From Shimia aestuarii (lineage in GTDB: Bacteria > Pseudomonadota > Alphaproteobacteria > Rhodobacterales > Rhodobacteraceae), in contig NZ_JAKVRD010000004.1 in the NCBI RefSeq assembly GCF_022814865.1, forward strand, positions 186,001 through 250,000: DNA of 64,000 nt. Direction: 5' to 3'. The notes under the pieces were generated by a model. That model did not search any database. It was not told the origin of the DNA and was given only the letters and a program-made list of their open reading frames with translations. Positions 1-8,725 of the stretch are shown one piece after another (position 1 is the first letter of the stretch; each line of letters begins with the position of its first letter). The translations under genes and the position numbers were made by a program.

Positions 1-826
1 TCGGGTTCTCGTCATCGGTGCCGGGATGTTCAGAGAGCGATTGGCCAAGGTTGGAAATCCCCAGCTTGCCGAGGAAGAAGGACAGCGACCAAAGGTGATA
101 AAGCAGCGCCCAAGGCCCGAGGAGGGCGAGCATCGCGAGGTTCGAGATCAGGGACACCGCGATGAAGGGGCGCATGTCGCGGCCATCGGGGCGGGTTCCG
201 GTAAAACGGTCGACGGGATCCGCGACGGGACGGCCTGAGGCCCAGGCGTAGAGCCGGGGCAGGATCGCATCGCCGAGCATGAAGCCGAGCGGCAGCGCGT
301 GAAGAAACAGCGTCAGGAGGGTCAGGAGGCGCTGGGTCACGGGATGAGTGCGGCGCACGTGCTGGCGCGCTTGCAGGGCGCAGATGTCCTCGTGTTCGTA
401 GTCGCGCTCATAGTCACCGACAAAGGGGTGGTGGCTTGTGACGTGTTGATGCTGGTAGGTGAGTTGCTTGCCATAGGAGGTCAGGATCGCCTCGAGGCCA
501 AGGTCGAAGGCCAGTTTGGCCCGGTCGCCGCGAAAGACCAGCTTGTGACAGGTCTCGTGGATGAGCGAGGCGGCGGAGTGGTAGACGATCTGCCCGATGA
601 GGAAGGCCGTGAGGCCGACCAGCAGCAGCCCGCCATCGGAGACGGCCCAGGCGATCCCCCATTGGATCGCGAAGAGGATTGGCAGGGCGAGCGCGGTGCG
701 CGGCTCGGGACCAGAAAGATCGGCCAACTCGGGATGGGCCTTGAGCGCGGCGCGGCGCATATCGTTGTGGCGGCGCGATTGTGGCGAGATGGTTCCGGTG
801 GCGCGGGGGGCGGCAGAGTCGGGCAT
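1..826 (-). CDS. Fatty acid desaturase family protein (3' end beyond window)
   Basis: An open minus-strand frame begins at an ATG at 826 and runs off the left edge, so at least 275 residues are visible and the C-terminus is missing. It encodes an integral membrane di-iron desaturase-like protein. A first histidine box reads HETCH (H90 to H94). A second histidine-rich segment follows about 35 residues later (HQH, then SHHPFVGD). Hydrophobic stretches flank both, near residues 45-85 and 170-195. The family inserts double bonds in, or hydroxylates, acyl chains at the membrane. The third histidine box expected near the C-terminus lies outside the window. The substrate (phospholipid acyl chain, sphingoid or carotenoid) cannot be told. 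No operon partner is visible; the gene is divergent from dctP. Confidence 0.8.
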   Translation of the reverse strand, partial: MPDSAAPRATGTISPQSRRHNDMRRAALKAHPELADLSGPEPRTALALPILFAIQWGIAWAVSDGGLLLVGLTAFLIGQIVYHSAASLIHETCHKLVFRGDRAKLAFDLGLEAILTSYGKQLTYQHQHVTSHHPFVGDYERDYEHEDICALQARQHVRRTHPVTQRLLTLLTLFLHALPLGFMLGDAILPRLYAWASGRPVADPVDRFTGTRPDGRDMRPFIAVSLISNLAMLALLGPWALLYHLWSLSFFLGKLGISNLGQSLSEHPGTDDENP

Positions 827-948
827 GGCATTCCTGCGAAGTAAGGCTTGGGCAGAGTAGGGCGCGGGCGCGGGCCGGGTCAATGTGCAGAGGTGACGCG
901 CCATGGCCGTGGAGGGGACAAAAGGCCTATTCGGGGAGGGCGATTCAC

Positions 949-998
949 TGTGCGGATTTTCGCACAAAGGCGGCTTGGCCCGTGCGGGAAATCGCACA
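949..998. promoter_or_regulatory. Paired palindromic operator candidates upstream of dctPQM
   Basis: Two near-identical dyads lie in the 366-bp gap between the divergent desaturase gene and dctP. The first is TGTGCG-GATTTT-CGCACA (949-966). The second is GTGCG-GGAAAT-CGCAC (982-997). Both have the form GTGCG-N6-CGCAC, and their centres are 32 bp apart, about three helical turns, so two dimers would sit on the same DNA face. This is seen directly; the cognate regulator is unknown. The sites are closer to the desaturase start (about 125 bp) than to dctP (about 195 bp), so either gene could be controlled. No gene is seen in the rest of the gap. Confidence 0.55.
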
Positions 999-1192
999 GT
1001 CCGTGCCGCGCGCTTGGGTGTTCGGTGTGCGCGGGCGCAATATTGCCCTGAAAACAAACGGGAAATGCAAAAATGTCATAGCTTGGTAACAAACCCTTGA
1101 GCGGTTTTTGCCTGACCGTCAGTGTTTTGCGCGGATCGCCCGGTTTTCGGGCATCGGACATATCGAATTCTTGACCTCTGGGAGGAGACCAC

Positions 1193-2197
1193 ATGAAATT
1201 CCTGACCACCGCAGCGACCGCTCTCGCGCTTACCGTGACTGCCGGCACCACCGCAATGGCCGCTTGTGACGATGGCGAAATCGTCATCAAGTTCAGCCAC
1301 GTGACCAACACCGACAAACACCCGAAAGGCATTGCCGCATCGCTTCTCGAGCAGCGCGTCAATGACGAGATGAACGGCAAGGCTTGCATGGAAGTCTTCC
1401 CGAACTCGACCCTCTACAACGACAACAAAGTTCTTGAAGCCATGCTTCAGGGCGACGTGCAGCTTGCCGCGCCGAGCCTTTCGAAGTTCGAGAAGTTCAC
1501 CAAGAAATTCCGCATCTTCGACCTGCCGTTCATGTTCAAAGACATCAACGCCGTGGACGCGTTCCAAGCGTCGGACTCCGGTCAGGCCCTGCTCGACTCC
1601 ATGCAGCGCCGCGGCCTGCAGGGTCTCGCCTACTGGCACAATGGCATGAAGCAGATGTCGGCCAACAAGCCGCTCGTCTCGCCGTCGGATGCCAACGGCC
1701 TCAAGTTCCGCGTGCAGTCCTCGGACGTGCTCGTGGCGCAGATGGAAGCCATCGGCGGCAGCCCGCAGAAAATGGCCTTCTCGGAAGTCTATGGCGCGCT
1801 TCAGCAGGGCGTTGTGGACGGTCAGGAAAACACCTGGTCGAACATCTACGGCAAGAAGTTCTTCGAAGTGCAGGACGGCGTGACCGAAACCAACCACGGT
1901 GTGATCGACTATCTTGTCGTGACCTCGGTGGACTGGCTCGACAGCCTCGACGCGGATGTGCGTGACCAGTTCCTCACCATCCTTGGCGAAGTGACCGCGA
2001 CCCGGAACTCGGAGTCGACCTCGGTGAACGAAGCCGCGAAACAGGCGATCGTCGACGCGGGCGGCACCATCCGTCAGCTCTCGGCAGAACAGCGCCAGGA
2101 CTGGGTCGACACGATGAAGCCGGTTTGGGACCAGTTCTCGGACGACGTGGGCCAAGACAACATCGACGCGGCTCAGGCGATCAACGCCTCCATGTAA
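1193..2197 (+). CDS. dctP: TRAP C4-dicarboxylate transporter, periplasmic binding subunit DctP
   Basis: The 334-residue protein is the periplasmic solute receptor of a Na+-coupled TRAP transporter. It has a Sec signal peptide of about 23 residues ending TAMA before ACDDGE. The mature protein follows the DctP family pattern: IKFSHVTN near the start, the LPF segment, a KFRVQSS segment carrying the family's carboxylate-binding arginine, and GQENTWSN. A strong ribosome site (GGGAGGAG) precedes the ATG. It lies first in dctP-dctQ-dctM, followed by an intercistronic hairpin. Similarity to the well-studied Rhodobacter DctP makes succinate, malate or fumarate the likely ligands; this is family inference. 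No DctSR two-component pair is adjacent. Confidence 0.9.
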   Translation: MKFLTTAATALALTVTAGTTAMAACDDGEIVIKFSHVTNTDKHPKGIAASLLEQRVNDEMNGKACMEVFPNSTLYNDNKVLEAMLQGDVQLAAPSLSKFEKFTKKFRIFDLPFMFKDINAVDAFQASDSGQALLDSMQRRGLQGLAYWHNGMKQMSANKPLVSPSDANGLKFRVQSSDVLVAQMEAIGGSPQKMAFSEVYGALQQGVVDGQENTWSNIYGKKFFEVQDGVTETNHGVIDYLVVTSVDWLDSLDADVRDQFLTILGEVTATRNSESTSVNEAAKQAIVDAGGTIRQLSAEQRQDWVDTMKPVWDQFSDDVGQDNIDAAQAINASM

Positions 2198-2231
2198 TCT
2201 GATCGCTGCGCTTTCAGGCGCAAGATCTTGG

Positions 2232-2259
2232 GGCGGCCCATGCGCTGGGCCGCCTTTTT
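2232..2259 (+). terminator. Intercistronic hairpin between dctP and dctQ
   Basis: A perfect 9-bp stem (GGCGGCCCA / TGGGCCGCC) with a TGCGC loop is followed by five T. It has the form of an intrinsic terminator but sits inside the operon, 36 bp before dctQ. It probably causes partial termination or protects the dctP message, giving more binding protein than membrane subunits. Confidence 0.8.
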
Positions 2260-2294
2260 CAAACAACCCACCTAGCAAGACGGGGACAGGCCTT

Positions 2295-2960
2295 ATGCAG
2301 CATAAGCATAGCTTTGTGGACCGGATCGAGGAGACGCTGATCGCGCTCCTGCTTGGGCTCATGACGGTCATCACCTTTGCCAATGTCATCGCCCGTTTCG
2401 GATTCAACTCAAATATTCTCTGGGCGCTGGAACTGACGGTGTTCCTGTTCGGCTGGCTTGTCCTGCTTGGCGCCTCTTACGCCGTGAAGAAGCACAGCCA
2501 TCTTGGCGTCGACGCGATCATCAACATGGTGCCCGCCCCTGTGGCGCGTATTCTCGGGCTGATCTCGGTCACGGTTTGCATTGTGTTCTCGCTCCTTCTT
2601 TTGAAAGGGGCCTATGACTACTGGGCTGTGTTTGCGGACTTGCCGCCCACGTCGGGGCGCTGGTTCCCGACCGGGTTTGAGGACAGGTTCCGCTCGCAAT
2701 CTTTCTACGAGGTGCAGGACGTGCCGATGGTCGGCGCGCTCAGCTTTCTCGAAGACCTTATCAATTACGGCGAAGAGTACGAGAAGATGCCCAAAGTGGT
2801 GCCTTATCTCGTCCTGCCCGTTTCCATGGCGCTTCTCGTGTTCCGGTTCTTCCAGGTCGCGCTACAAATCTGGCGCGGAGAGACGGACCGTCTTGTCGCG
2901 AGCCACGAGGTCGAGGACGAGATCGACGAAGTGCGCGCATTGCAGGGGGAGCATGACTGA
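2295..2960 (+). CDS. dctQ: TRAP transporter small membrane subunit DctQ
   Basis: The 221-residue protein has four hydrophobic helices (about residues 14-34, 42-64, 84-108 and 168-190), the expected topology of the TRAP small permease. A hydrophilic loop of about 55 residues separates helices 3 and 4. The charged C-terminal tail is cytoplasmic by family precedent. The family links the large permease with the binding protein. Its TGA overlaps the ATG of dctM by one base, so the two are translationally coupled. The start is 36 bp past the intercistronic hairpin. Assignment rests on position and topology as well as sequence, since this subunit is poorly conserved. Confidence 0.85.
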   Translation: MQHKHSFVDRIEETLIALLLGLMTVITFANVIARFGFNSNILWALELTVFLFGWLVLLGASYAVKKHSHLGVDAIINMVPAPVARILGLISVTVCIVFSLLLLKGAYDYWAVFADLPPTSGRWFPTGFEDRFRSQSFYEVQDVPMVGALSFLEDLINYGEEYEKMPKVVPYLVLPVSMALLVFRFFQVALQIWRGETDRLVASHEVEDEIDEVRALQGEHD

Positions 2961-4336
2961 TGGAAGTTGTTCTTCTATTCACCATGGTGATCGGGCTGCT
3001 GTTGATCGGGGTGCCGATTGCGGTCTCGCTCGGTCTTAGCTCGACGCTGTTCCTTCTCTTCTTCTCGGAGAGCTCGCTGGCCTCGGTGGCCGGGACCTTG
3101 TTCGAGGCCTTCGAGGGGCATTTCACGCTTCTGGCCATTCCGTTCTTTATTCTCGCCTCGAGTTTCATGACCACGGGCGGCGTGGCGCAGCGGATCATCC
3201 GCTTCTCCATCGCCTGTGTCGGGCATTTGCCGGGCGGGCTTGCGATTGCGGGGGTCTTTGCCTGTATGCTTTTCGCCGCGCTTTCGGGATCGTCCCCGGC
3301 GACCGTGGTGGCCATCGGGTCCATCGTGATCGCGGGCATGCGGCAGGTCGGCTATAGCAAGGAATTCGCCGCCGGTGTGATCTGTAACGCGGGCACGCTC
3401 GGCATCCTCATCCCGCCGTCGATCGTCATGGTGGTCTATGCCGCCGCGGTCGAGGTCTCGGTGGGGCGGATGTTCCTTGCTGGCGTCATTCCGGGCCTTC
3501 TCGCGGGGTTCATGCTCATGGTGACGATCTATGTCATGGCGCGGGTGAAGAACCTGCCCAAGGGCGAATGGCTCGGCTGGGGGGAAGTCTTTACCTCGGG
3601 GCGCGAGGCGGGCTGGGGTCTGTTCCTCATCGTGATCATCCTTGGGGGCATCTATGGCGGTATCTTTACACCGACCGAAGCCGCCGCCGTGGCCGCCGTC
3701 TATGCCTTCTTGATCGCTTGTTTTGTCTACAAGGACATGGGGCCGCTTGCGGGCGGCGAGACGGGCGAGAAATCGAGCCTGCTGCGGAAACCTTATGCGC
3801 TTGTCACGGCGCTTGTGCATCCGGACACGAAACATACGCTGTTCGAGGCGGGCAAGCTTACCGTCACGCTTCTTTTCGTGATCGCCAACGCGCTTATCCT
3901 GAAGCATGTGCTGACCGATGAGCAGGTGCCGCAGACCATCGCCAATGCGATGCTCTCGGCCGGGTTCGGGCCGGTGATGTTCCTGATCGTGGTGAACGTC
4001 ATCCTGCTTATCGGCGGGCAGTTCATGGAGCCTTCGGGGCTTCTCGTGATCGTGGCGCCGCTGGTGTTCCCGATTGCCATCGAGCTTGGCATTGACCCGA
4101 TTCACCTCGGGATCATCATGGTGGTCAACATGGAGATTGGGATGATCACGCCGCCGGTGGGGCTCAACCTCTTCGTGACCTCTGGGGTGGCTGGGATGCC
4201 GATGATGTCGGTGGTGCGGGCCGCGCTGCCGTTCCTCGCGGTGCTCTTTGTCTTCCTCATCATGGTGACCTATATCCCGTGGCTTTCGACAGTATTGCCG
4301 AACACCTTCATGGGGCCTGAGATCGTCACCCAGTAG
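2960..4336 (+). CDS. dctM: TRAP transporter large permease subunit DctM
   Basis: The 458-residue polytopic protein has about twelve hydrophobic segments and is the ion-coupled translocation subunit. Typical family segments are visible, such as LSGSSPATVVAIGS in the first half and MVVNMEIGMITPPVGLNLFV in the second. A hydrophilic stretch around residues 255-310 separates the two halves. It is coupled to dctQ by a TGATG overlap and followed by a strong terminator. Together with dctP and dctQ it forms a complete C4-dicarboxylate TRAP system. Confidence 0.9.
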   Translation: MEVVLLFTMVIGLLLIGVPIAVSLGLSSTLFLLFFSESSLASVAGTLFEAFEGHFTLLAIPFFILASSFMTTGGVAQRIIRFSIACVGHLPGGLAIAGVFACMLFAALSGSSPATVVAIGSIVIAGMRQVGYSKEFAAGVICNAGTLGILIPPSIVMVVYAAAVEVSVGRMFLAGVIPGLLAGFMLMVTIYVMARVKNLPKGEWLGWGEVFTSGREAGWGLFLIVIILGGIYGGIFTPTEAAAVAAVYAFLIACFVYKDMGPLAGGETGEKSSLLRKPYALVTALVHPDTKHTLFEAGKLTVTLLFVIANALILKHVLTDEQVPQTIANAMLSAGFGPVMFLIVVNVILLIGGQFMEPSGLLVIVAPLVFPIAIELGIDPIHLGIIMVVNMEIGMITPPVGLNLFVTSGVAGMPMMSVVRAALPFLAVLFVFLIMVTYIPWLSTVLPNTFMGPEIVTQ

Positions 4337-4359
4337 GGCGGTCACAGATGCGATTTTGG

Positions 4360-4390
4360 CGGCGTCCCGAGCACTCGGGGCGCCGTTTTT
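4360..4390 (+). terminator. Terminator of dctPQM
   Basis: An 11-bp stem (CGGCGTCCCGA / TCGGGGCGCCG, one G-T pair) closes a GCAC loop and is followed by five T. It lies 24 bp after the dctM stop codon. Confidence 0.85.
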
Positions 4391-4480
4391 CATGGCGATG
4401 TTGAAAGGGGCGCGGCGGGGCCGCGCGCAGGTTTTCTCGTCATCGGCCCCTTGTCAGGGGCCGCTGCCTGCGGATTGCCT

Positions 4481-4509
4481 CCGGCGGGGATATTTTTGGC
4501 AAGAGGAAG
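4481..4509. repeat. REP-like intergenic repeat, copy 1
   Basis: The segment contains GGGGATATTTTTGGCAAGAG directly after tpiA. The same right arm (GGATATTTTCGGCAAGAGG) recurs at 36898-36916, and a diverged form occurs at 28220-28248. It is a dispersed short intergenic element with no coding capacity. Confidence 0.6.
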
Positions 4510-4510
4510 G

Positions 4511-5251
4511 TCAGGCGGCGTCGAGTGCGTCGATGATGGCCTGGAAGTCGTCGGCCTTGAGGCTCGCGCCGCCGACCAGCGCGCCGTCGACATTGGCGAC
4601 CGAGAAGATTTCAGAGGCGTTCTCGGGCTTCACGGAGCCGCCGTAGAGGATGCGGAAGGCATGGCCTTCGCCGCCGAAGCGGTCGGTCAGGATTGTGCGG
4701 ATGAACTCATGCACTTCGTTGATCTGCTCGAGCGTCGGGATGCGGCCGGTGCCGATGGCCCAGATCGGCTCGTAGGCGATCACGGTGTTGGCGCCGGTGG
4801 CGGTGTCGGGGAGGGAGCCTGCGAGTTGACTGCCGATCAGGGCAAGGGTTTCACCGGCGTCGCGTTGGGCAAGGCTTTCGCCGATACAGACGACCGCGAG
4901 CAGGCCCTCGGACCATGCCGCCGCGACCTTGGCGGCGACGGTGGCGTCGGTTTCGCCATGGTCTTCGCGACGCTCGGAATGGCCAAGGATCACGGCAGAG
5001 GCGCCGCAATCGGCAAGCATCTCGGCGGAGATATCGCCGGTGTGGGCCCCGGATTGCGCGGCGTGGCAGTCCTGACCGCCGATGGCGATATCGCCTGCGA
5101 CCAGCGTGGCGCGGGAGATCAGCGTCGCGGGCGGGCAGATCAGACGACCGGTCTGGGACGGTGCAGGCGCGGCGGCGAGGCGCTCCAGTTCGGCGAGGTC
5201 CGCCCCGAGCCCGTTCATCTTCCAATTGCCTGCGGCCAGTTTGCGACGCAT
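4511..5251 (-). CDS. tpiA: Triosephosphate isomerase
   Basis: The 246-residue TIM-barrel enzyme interconverts dihydroxyacetone phosphate and glyceraldehyde 3-phosphate in the cytoplasm. The catalytic residues are all readable: Lys11 in NWKMNG, His91 in ILGHSERR and Glu161 in [11 protein letters not shown], with the phosphate-binding YGGSVKPEN near the C-terminus. Length matches the family (about 250). It stands alone, divergent from the downstream 2OG-Fe(II) oxygenase gene, and its 3' end abuts the first REP-like repeat. Confidence 0.97.
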   Translation of the reverse strand: MRRKLAAGNWKMNGLGADLAELERLAAAPAPSQTGRLICPPATLISRATLVAGDIAIGGQDCHAAQSGAHTGDISAEMLADCGASAVILGHSERREDHGETDATVAAKVAAAWSEGLLAVVCIGESLAQRDAGETLALIGSQLAGSLPDTATGANTVIAYEPIWAIGTGRIPTLEQINEVHEFIRTILTDRFGGEGHAFRILYGGSVKPENASEIFSVANVDGALVGGASLKADDFQAIIDALDAA

Positions 5252-5370
5252 CTGCTGCTCCTTCTTGATTTGGTTGATCTGTTTTCAAGGGTTCGCCGCT
5301 ATGCGTCAAGGGCACCTTGCGTCGCGCCGCGCGTGGGGCGTAAAAGAAGGGGCGAAATCGGAGGTGTGAG

Positions 5371-6285
5371 ATGATCCCAAGACTTGATGCCCGCAAGATC
5401 GATGCGCGGGACGCGCAGACCATGGCGCAGCTGCGTCAGGGCGTGGAGGAGGCGGGGTTTCTTATTGTCGAGAACTCGGCACTGACCAAGGCGGATGTGC
5501 TAGAGGTGATCGAGGTCTACCGGGCCTTTTTCAAGCAACCCGAAGCGGCCAAACGCGGCGTCGACATGGCGCGCACCGGGGCCAACCGGGGCTGGGGCGC
5601 GCCGGGGTCTGAACAGGTCGATCCAGAGGCGAACCCGGACTACAAGCAGGTCTTTGATTGCGGGTTTGAATTGGCCGCCGATGATCCGCTTCGGGCGTTG
5701 AACCTATCGGTTTATGGCGACAACCTCTGGCCGGACGTGCCGGAGGCGTTTCGCGCCACGGTGCAGGGCTACTATGGCCGGGCGCTTGAGGTGTCGATGG
5801 GGGTGCTGAGGGGACTCGCGGCGGCGATCGGGCAGCCGGAGGACTATTTCGATGCGGCCTTTTCGCGGCCCATGGCGCTTTTGCGGGCGAACTACTATCC
5901 GCCGCGCCCTGAGTGGGCGACGGAGAAGGATTTCGGCATCGGCACCCATACGGATTACGGCTGTGTCACGCTTCTGGGGACGGATGGCGTTGGCGGGCTC
6001 GAGGCGCAGCAGCGGGATGGGACGTGGATCCCGGTCGAGGCGGAGCCGGGGGTGTTCATCATCAACTTTGGCGAGATGCTCGAGATGTGGACCGACGGCA
6101 AGGTGCGTGCAACGCCGCATCGCGTGAAGGGGACAAACGAAGAGCGGATTTCCGTGCCGATGTTCTTTAACCCCAACCACGACACCAATGTCGCGCCAAT
6201 CGGATCGGGGCGGGAAATCCTTGCGGGAGATCATCTCGAGAAGCGGTTCAACGAGACCTATCTACACCTGAAAGAGACGGCATAA
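5371..6285 (+). CDS. Isopenicillin N synthase-like 2OG-Fe(II) oxygenase
   Basis: The 304-residue protein belongs to the non-haem iron, 2-oxoglutarate-dependent oxygenase superfamily. It has a DIOX_N-type N-terminal half and a double-stranded beta-helix C-terminal half. The iron-binding triad is His193-x-Asp195 (GTHTDYG) and His250 (ATPHRV), and Arg259-x-Ser261 (RISVPMFF) fits the 2OG-binding pair. Bacterial members act on diverse small molecules, so the substrate cannot be assigned. The start has GGAGGTGTG just upstream. It is transcribed alone, divergent from tpiA and convergent with sufA. Confidence 0.85.
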   Translation: MIPRLDARKIDARDAQTMAQLRQGVEEAGFLIVENSALTKADVLEVIEVYRAFFKQPEAAKRGVDMARTGANRGWGAPGSEQVDPEANPDYKQVFDCGFELAADDPLRALNLSVYGDNLWPDVPEAFRATVQGYYGRALEVSMGVLRGLAAAIGQPEDYFDAAFSRPMALLRANYYPPRPEWATEKDFGIGTHTDYGCVTLLGTDGVGGLEAQQRDGTWIPVEAEPGVFIINFGEMLEMWTDGKVRATPHRVKGTNEERISVPMFFNPNHDTNVAPIGSGREILAGDHLEKRFNETYLHLKETA

Positions 6286-6317
6286 GAAGGGGTTAGGCGG
6301 CGTTCCTTACGCGCGCC

Positions 6318-6668
6318 TTACATGCCTTCGAACTTGATCGATTCACCGCAGCCGCAGGCTTCGGTGACGTTCGGGTTGTTGAACTTGAAGCCGCTTTCGA
6401 GGAGCGAGGTTTCATAGTCGATCTCGGTTCCAAACAGGAACATCTGGGCCATGGGCGCGATCATCACGCGGGCGCCGTCGACCTCGACCACCTCGTCGTT
6501 GGAATCGGGTTCGGAGACGTATTCCATGGTGTATTCCATGCCTGCGCAGCCGCCTTTCTTGACGCCGATCCGCAGGCCTGCATGGCCGTCCTTTTGCATC
6601 AGCCGCGTGATCTGGGTCACGGCGGCGGGGGTGATGGTCACAGGCGATTTTCCGGGAATGCCAAACAT
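6318..6668 (-). CDS. sufA: Iron-sulfur cluster assembly scaffold/carrier, HesB/IscA family
   Basis: The 116-residue A-type carrier has the three conserved cysteines, Cys41 (GGCAGM) and the C-terminal pair Cys105/Cys107 (ACGCGES). These proteins hold and pass Fe-S clusters to apo-proteins. It follows sufT on the same strand with 28 bp between them, so they are probably co-transcribed. In Rhodobacterales the pair often ends the suf operon, but here sufB, sufC, sufD and sufS are not adjacent. ErpA or IscA would be alternative names. Confidence 0.85.
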   Translation of the reverse strand: MFGIPGKSPVTITPAAVTQITRLMQKDGHAGLRIGVKKGGCAGMEYTMEYVSEPDSNDEVVEVDGARVMIAPMAQMFLFGTEIDYETSLLESGFKFNNPNVTEACGCGESIKFEGM

Positions 6669-6696
6669 GAGCGTTCCTCCTTAAGCCTTTGAAAGG

Positions 6697-7059
6697 TCAC
6701 ATGAAGCCAAGTTCGAGCCGGGCTTCGTCGCTCATCATTTCCATGCCCCAGGGCGGCTGCCAGACGAGATCGACAGTGACGTTACGCACGCCGCCGACAC
6801 CGGCAATGGCCTCTTGCACCCAGCCCGGCATCTCGCCCGCGACGGGACAGCCCGGCGCGGTCAGGGTCATGGTGATGTGAACATCATTTTCATCAGAGAT
6901 TTCAATCGTGTAGATCAGGCCAAGATCGTAGATATTGACCGGGATCTCGGGGTCGAACACGCTCCGGCAGGCCTCGACGGCCTGTTCGTGCAAGGGATGG
7001 TCCGTGCTTGACGGAGCAATCAGGGGCGTGCCTTCGACGGGATCGGGTAGTTCAGTCAT
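6697..7059 (-). CDS. sufT: SUF system assembly protein SufT (MIP18/DUF59 family)
   Basis: The 120-residue protein carries the DUF59 signature: SVFDPEIPVNIYDLGLIY, then TLTAPGCPVAGEMP with the conserved cysteine, then the VWQPPWGMEMMSDEAR end typical of SufT. It helps mature Fe-S proteins together with the SUF machinery. It is followed by sufA on the same strand. The 131-bp gap upstream holds one of the 11-bp-period repeat arrays. Confidence 0.88.
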   Translation of the reverse strand: MTELPDPVEGTPLIAPSSTDHPLHEQAVEACRSVFDPEIPVNIYDLGLIYTIEISDENDVHITMTLTAPGCPVAGEMPGWVQEAIAGVGGVRNVTVDLVWQPPWGMEMMSDEARLELGFM

Positions 7060-7140
7060 GTGATGCCTGTCCTGCGGGTTACTTGAGCAAACATATAAGG
7101 ATTGTGAGGCGCGAGGTCCAGAGGTCGAAACCCCCTGTCG

Positions 7141-7180
7141 GTATCACGTCTGTATTACGTCGGTATCGCGTCGGTGCGAG
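7141..7180. repeat. 11-bp-period tandem array, locus A
   Basis: Three head-to-tail 11-mers, GTATCACGTCT, GTATTACGTCG and GTATCGCGTCG (7141-7173), are closed by GTGCGAG (7174-7180). It lies between the rimK-like stop and sufT, on the opposite sense to those genes. Two more arrays with the same unit and cap occur at 31594-31637 and 55705-55755. Confidence 0.85.
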
Positions 7181-7190
7181 ACTCGCCGCC

Positions 7191-8597
7191 TTATGTCTTG
7201 CGGATGGTACGTTTGCGCACCGGAGCGGGGCGGACCCTTTGTTCGATCTGATCATAGAGCGCGCCGACAAGGTTCTTGTCGGTGGCTTTCTCGATGCCTT
7301 CGAAGCCCGGCGAGGAGTTCACTTCGAGCACCTTTGGGCCGGTTTCGGAACGTAGCATATCGACGCCAGCCATGTTGAGACCGAAGGCGCGGGCAGCGCG
7401 CACGGCTGTCTCGCGTTCGTCCTTGGAGATGCGCACTTTCTGGGCCGAGCCGCCAAGGTGCAGGTTGGAGCGGAAATCGCCTTCGGCCCCGGTGCGTTTG
7501 ATTGCGCCGACGACCTTGGCGCCGATCACCATGCAGCGGATGTCTTCACCCGCCGCTTCCTTGACGAAATGCTGTACCAGAAAGTTGGCACGCAAACCGC
7601 GGAAGGCGGTGATGACGGATTCGGCGGCCTTCTTGGTTTCGGCGAGAACGACGCCCTTGCCTTGGGTGCTCTCAAGGAGTTTTACGATCATTGGCGCGCC
7701 GCCAACGATGTCGATCAGGTTCTTGGTATCCTTGGGCGAGGCGGCGAAGGCGGTGGCGGGCATGCCGATCTTGTGGCCTGCGAGAACTTGGTGGGCGTGG
7801 AGCTTGTCTCGGCTGGCGGAAATACCGCTGCTGCCGTTGACGCAATAGGTGCCCATGGTTTCGAACTGACGCAAGAGGGCGGTGCCATAGGGGGTAATTG
7901 AGGCGCCGATGCGCGGGATCACGGCGTCGTAGCGGGGCAGGCGTTTGCCGTCATAGTGAATTTCCGGGGCGAGGGCGTTGATCGACATGTAGCAGCGGGT
8001 GGTGTCGATGACCTCGACCGAATGGCCACGCGACTCGCCCTCTTCGACGAGACGGCGGGTCGAGTAGTTGTCTTCACGCGACAGAACCGCGATGCGCAGG
8101 GCGCGGTTGGGGGCGGTCTTGCGGATGTGCGAGGAGGAATAGACGGAATAGTCCAACTCGGGCTGGCAGAAGCGATCCGAGGGCATCACGGTGACGTTTT
8201 CGCCAAGCGCCTGCCGGCCAAGCAGCATGTGTAGGGCCATGCCGCGCCGGTCGGTCAGGGTCAATTCGATGGGCCACGTCTCGCCGCCGACGGAGAGCGT
8301 GCTTTCGATGACATAGCGCATTTCGCTTTCGCCATTGGAGGAGGTGATCTCGCGGCGGTCTTTGATCTCGGCCGAGCAGGGGATCAGGAGATCGTCATTG
8401 CCCGGAATCGGGTGCACCGTAAAGCGGACGCGGGGGCGGTCCTTGGTGCCGAAGGGTTCGATATCGGTTGCGTGGAGGGACGAGGTGCGGGCGCCGGTGT
8501 CAACCTTGGCGCGCATCGCGGGCAGGCCGAGATCGGGCAAACTGATCCATTCCTCCCAGCCGAGATTCAGGGGGGCGGGAGTTTGGGTATCGGTCAT
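7191..8597 (-). CDS. Fusion of a RimB-type retropepsin-like protease domain with a RimK-family ATP-grasp ligase
   Basis: The 468-residue protein joins two domains. Residues about 10-150 match the putative ATP-dependent zinc protease (RimB/COG4067) family, with [12 protein letters not shown] and Asp33 as the likely acidic catalytic residue. Residues about 175-455 form a RimK-type ATP-grasp ligase ([43 protein letters not shown]). RimK adds glutamates to ribosomal protein S6 in E. coli, and RimB is linked to processing of that modification. Here ligase and putative protease share one chain. The ATG at 8597 is chosen because GGAGG lies 7 bp before it; a start 14 codons upstream lacks this. Confidence 0.85.
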   Translation of the reverse strand: MTDTQTPAPLNLGWEEWISLPDLGLPAMRAKVDTGARTSSLHATDIEPFGTKDRPRVRFTVHPIPGNDDLLIPCSAEIKDRREITSSNGESEMRYVIESTLSVGGETWPIELTLTDRRGMALHMLLGRQALGENVTVMPSDRFCQPELDYSVYSSSHIRKTAPNRALRIAVLSREDNYSTRRLVEEGESRGHSVEVIDTTRCYMSINALAPEIHYDGKRLPRYDAVIPRIGASITPYGTALLRQFETMGTYCVNGSSGISASRDKLHAHQVLAGHKIGMPATAFAASPKDTKNLIDIVGGAPMIVKLLESTQGKGVVLAETKKAAESVITAFRGLRANFLVQHFVKEAAGEDIRCMVIGAKVVGAIKRTGAEGDFRSNLHLGGSAQKVRISKDERETAVRAARAFGLNMAGVDMLRSETGPKVLEVNSSPGFEGIEKATDKNLVGALYDQIEQRVRPAPVRKRTIRKT

Positions 8598-8725
8598 GCC
8601 TAGGCCTCCAGAGGGGTCGGGGGAATCGGTGGTGCGCACCGGTCAGGATGCAGCATGAAGCGCAGCCTGTGAACCGGTGCAAGCCCGAAGCGCGCCAGCG
8701 GCAGGACACCGCAGGCTGCCCCGCG

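Noticed and set aside
299-844. A 181-codon plus-strand frame at the left end
   Set aside because: It is antisense to the desaturase gene, whose histidine boxes are clear even though that gene runs off the window.
1076-2407. A 443-codon minus-strand frame across dctP
   Set aside because: dctP on the plus strand has a signal peptide, ribosome site and family motifs; the His/Arg/Val-rich antisense product is typical of shadow frames at high GC.
7141-7180. CRISPR array at the 11-bp repeats
   Set aside because: Units are 11 bp, contiguous, without spacers, and no cas genes are present.
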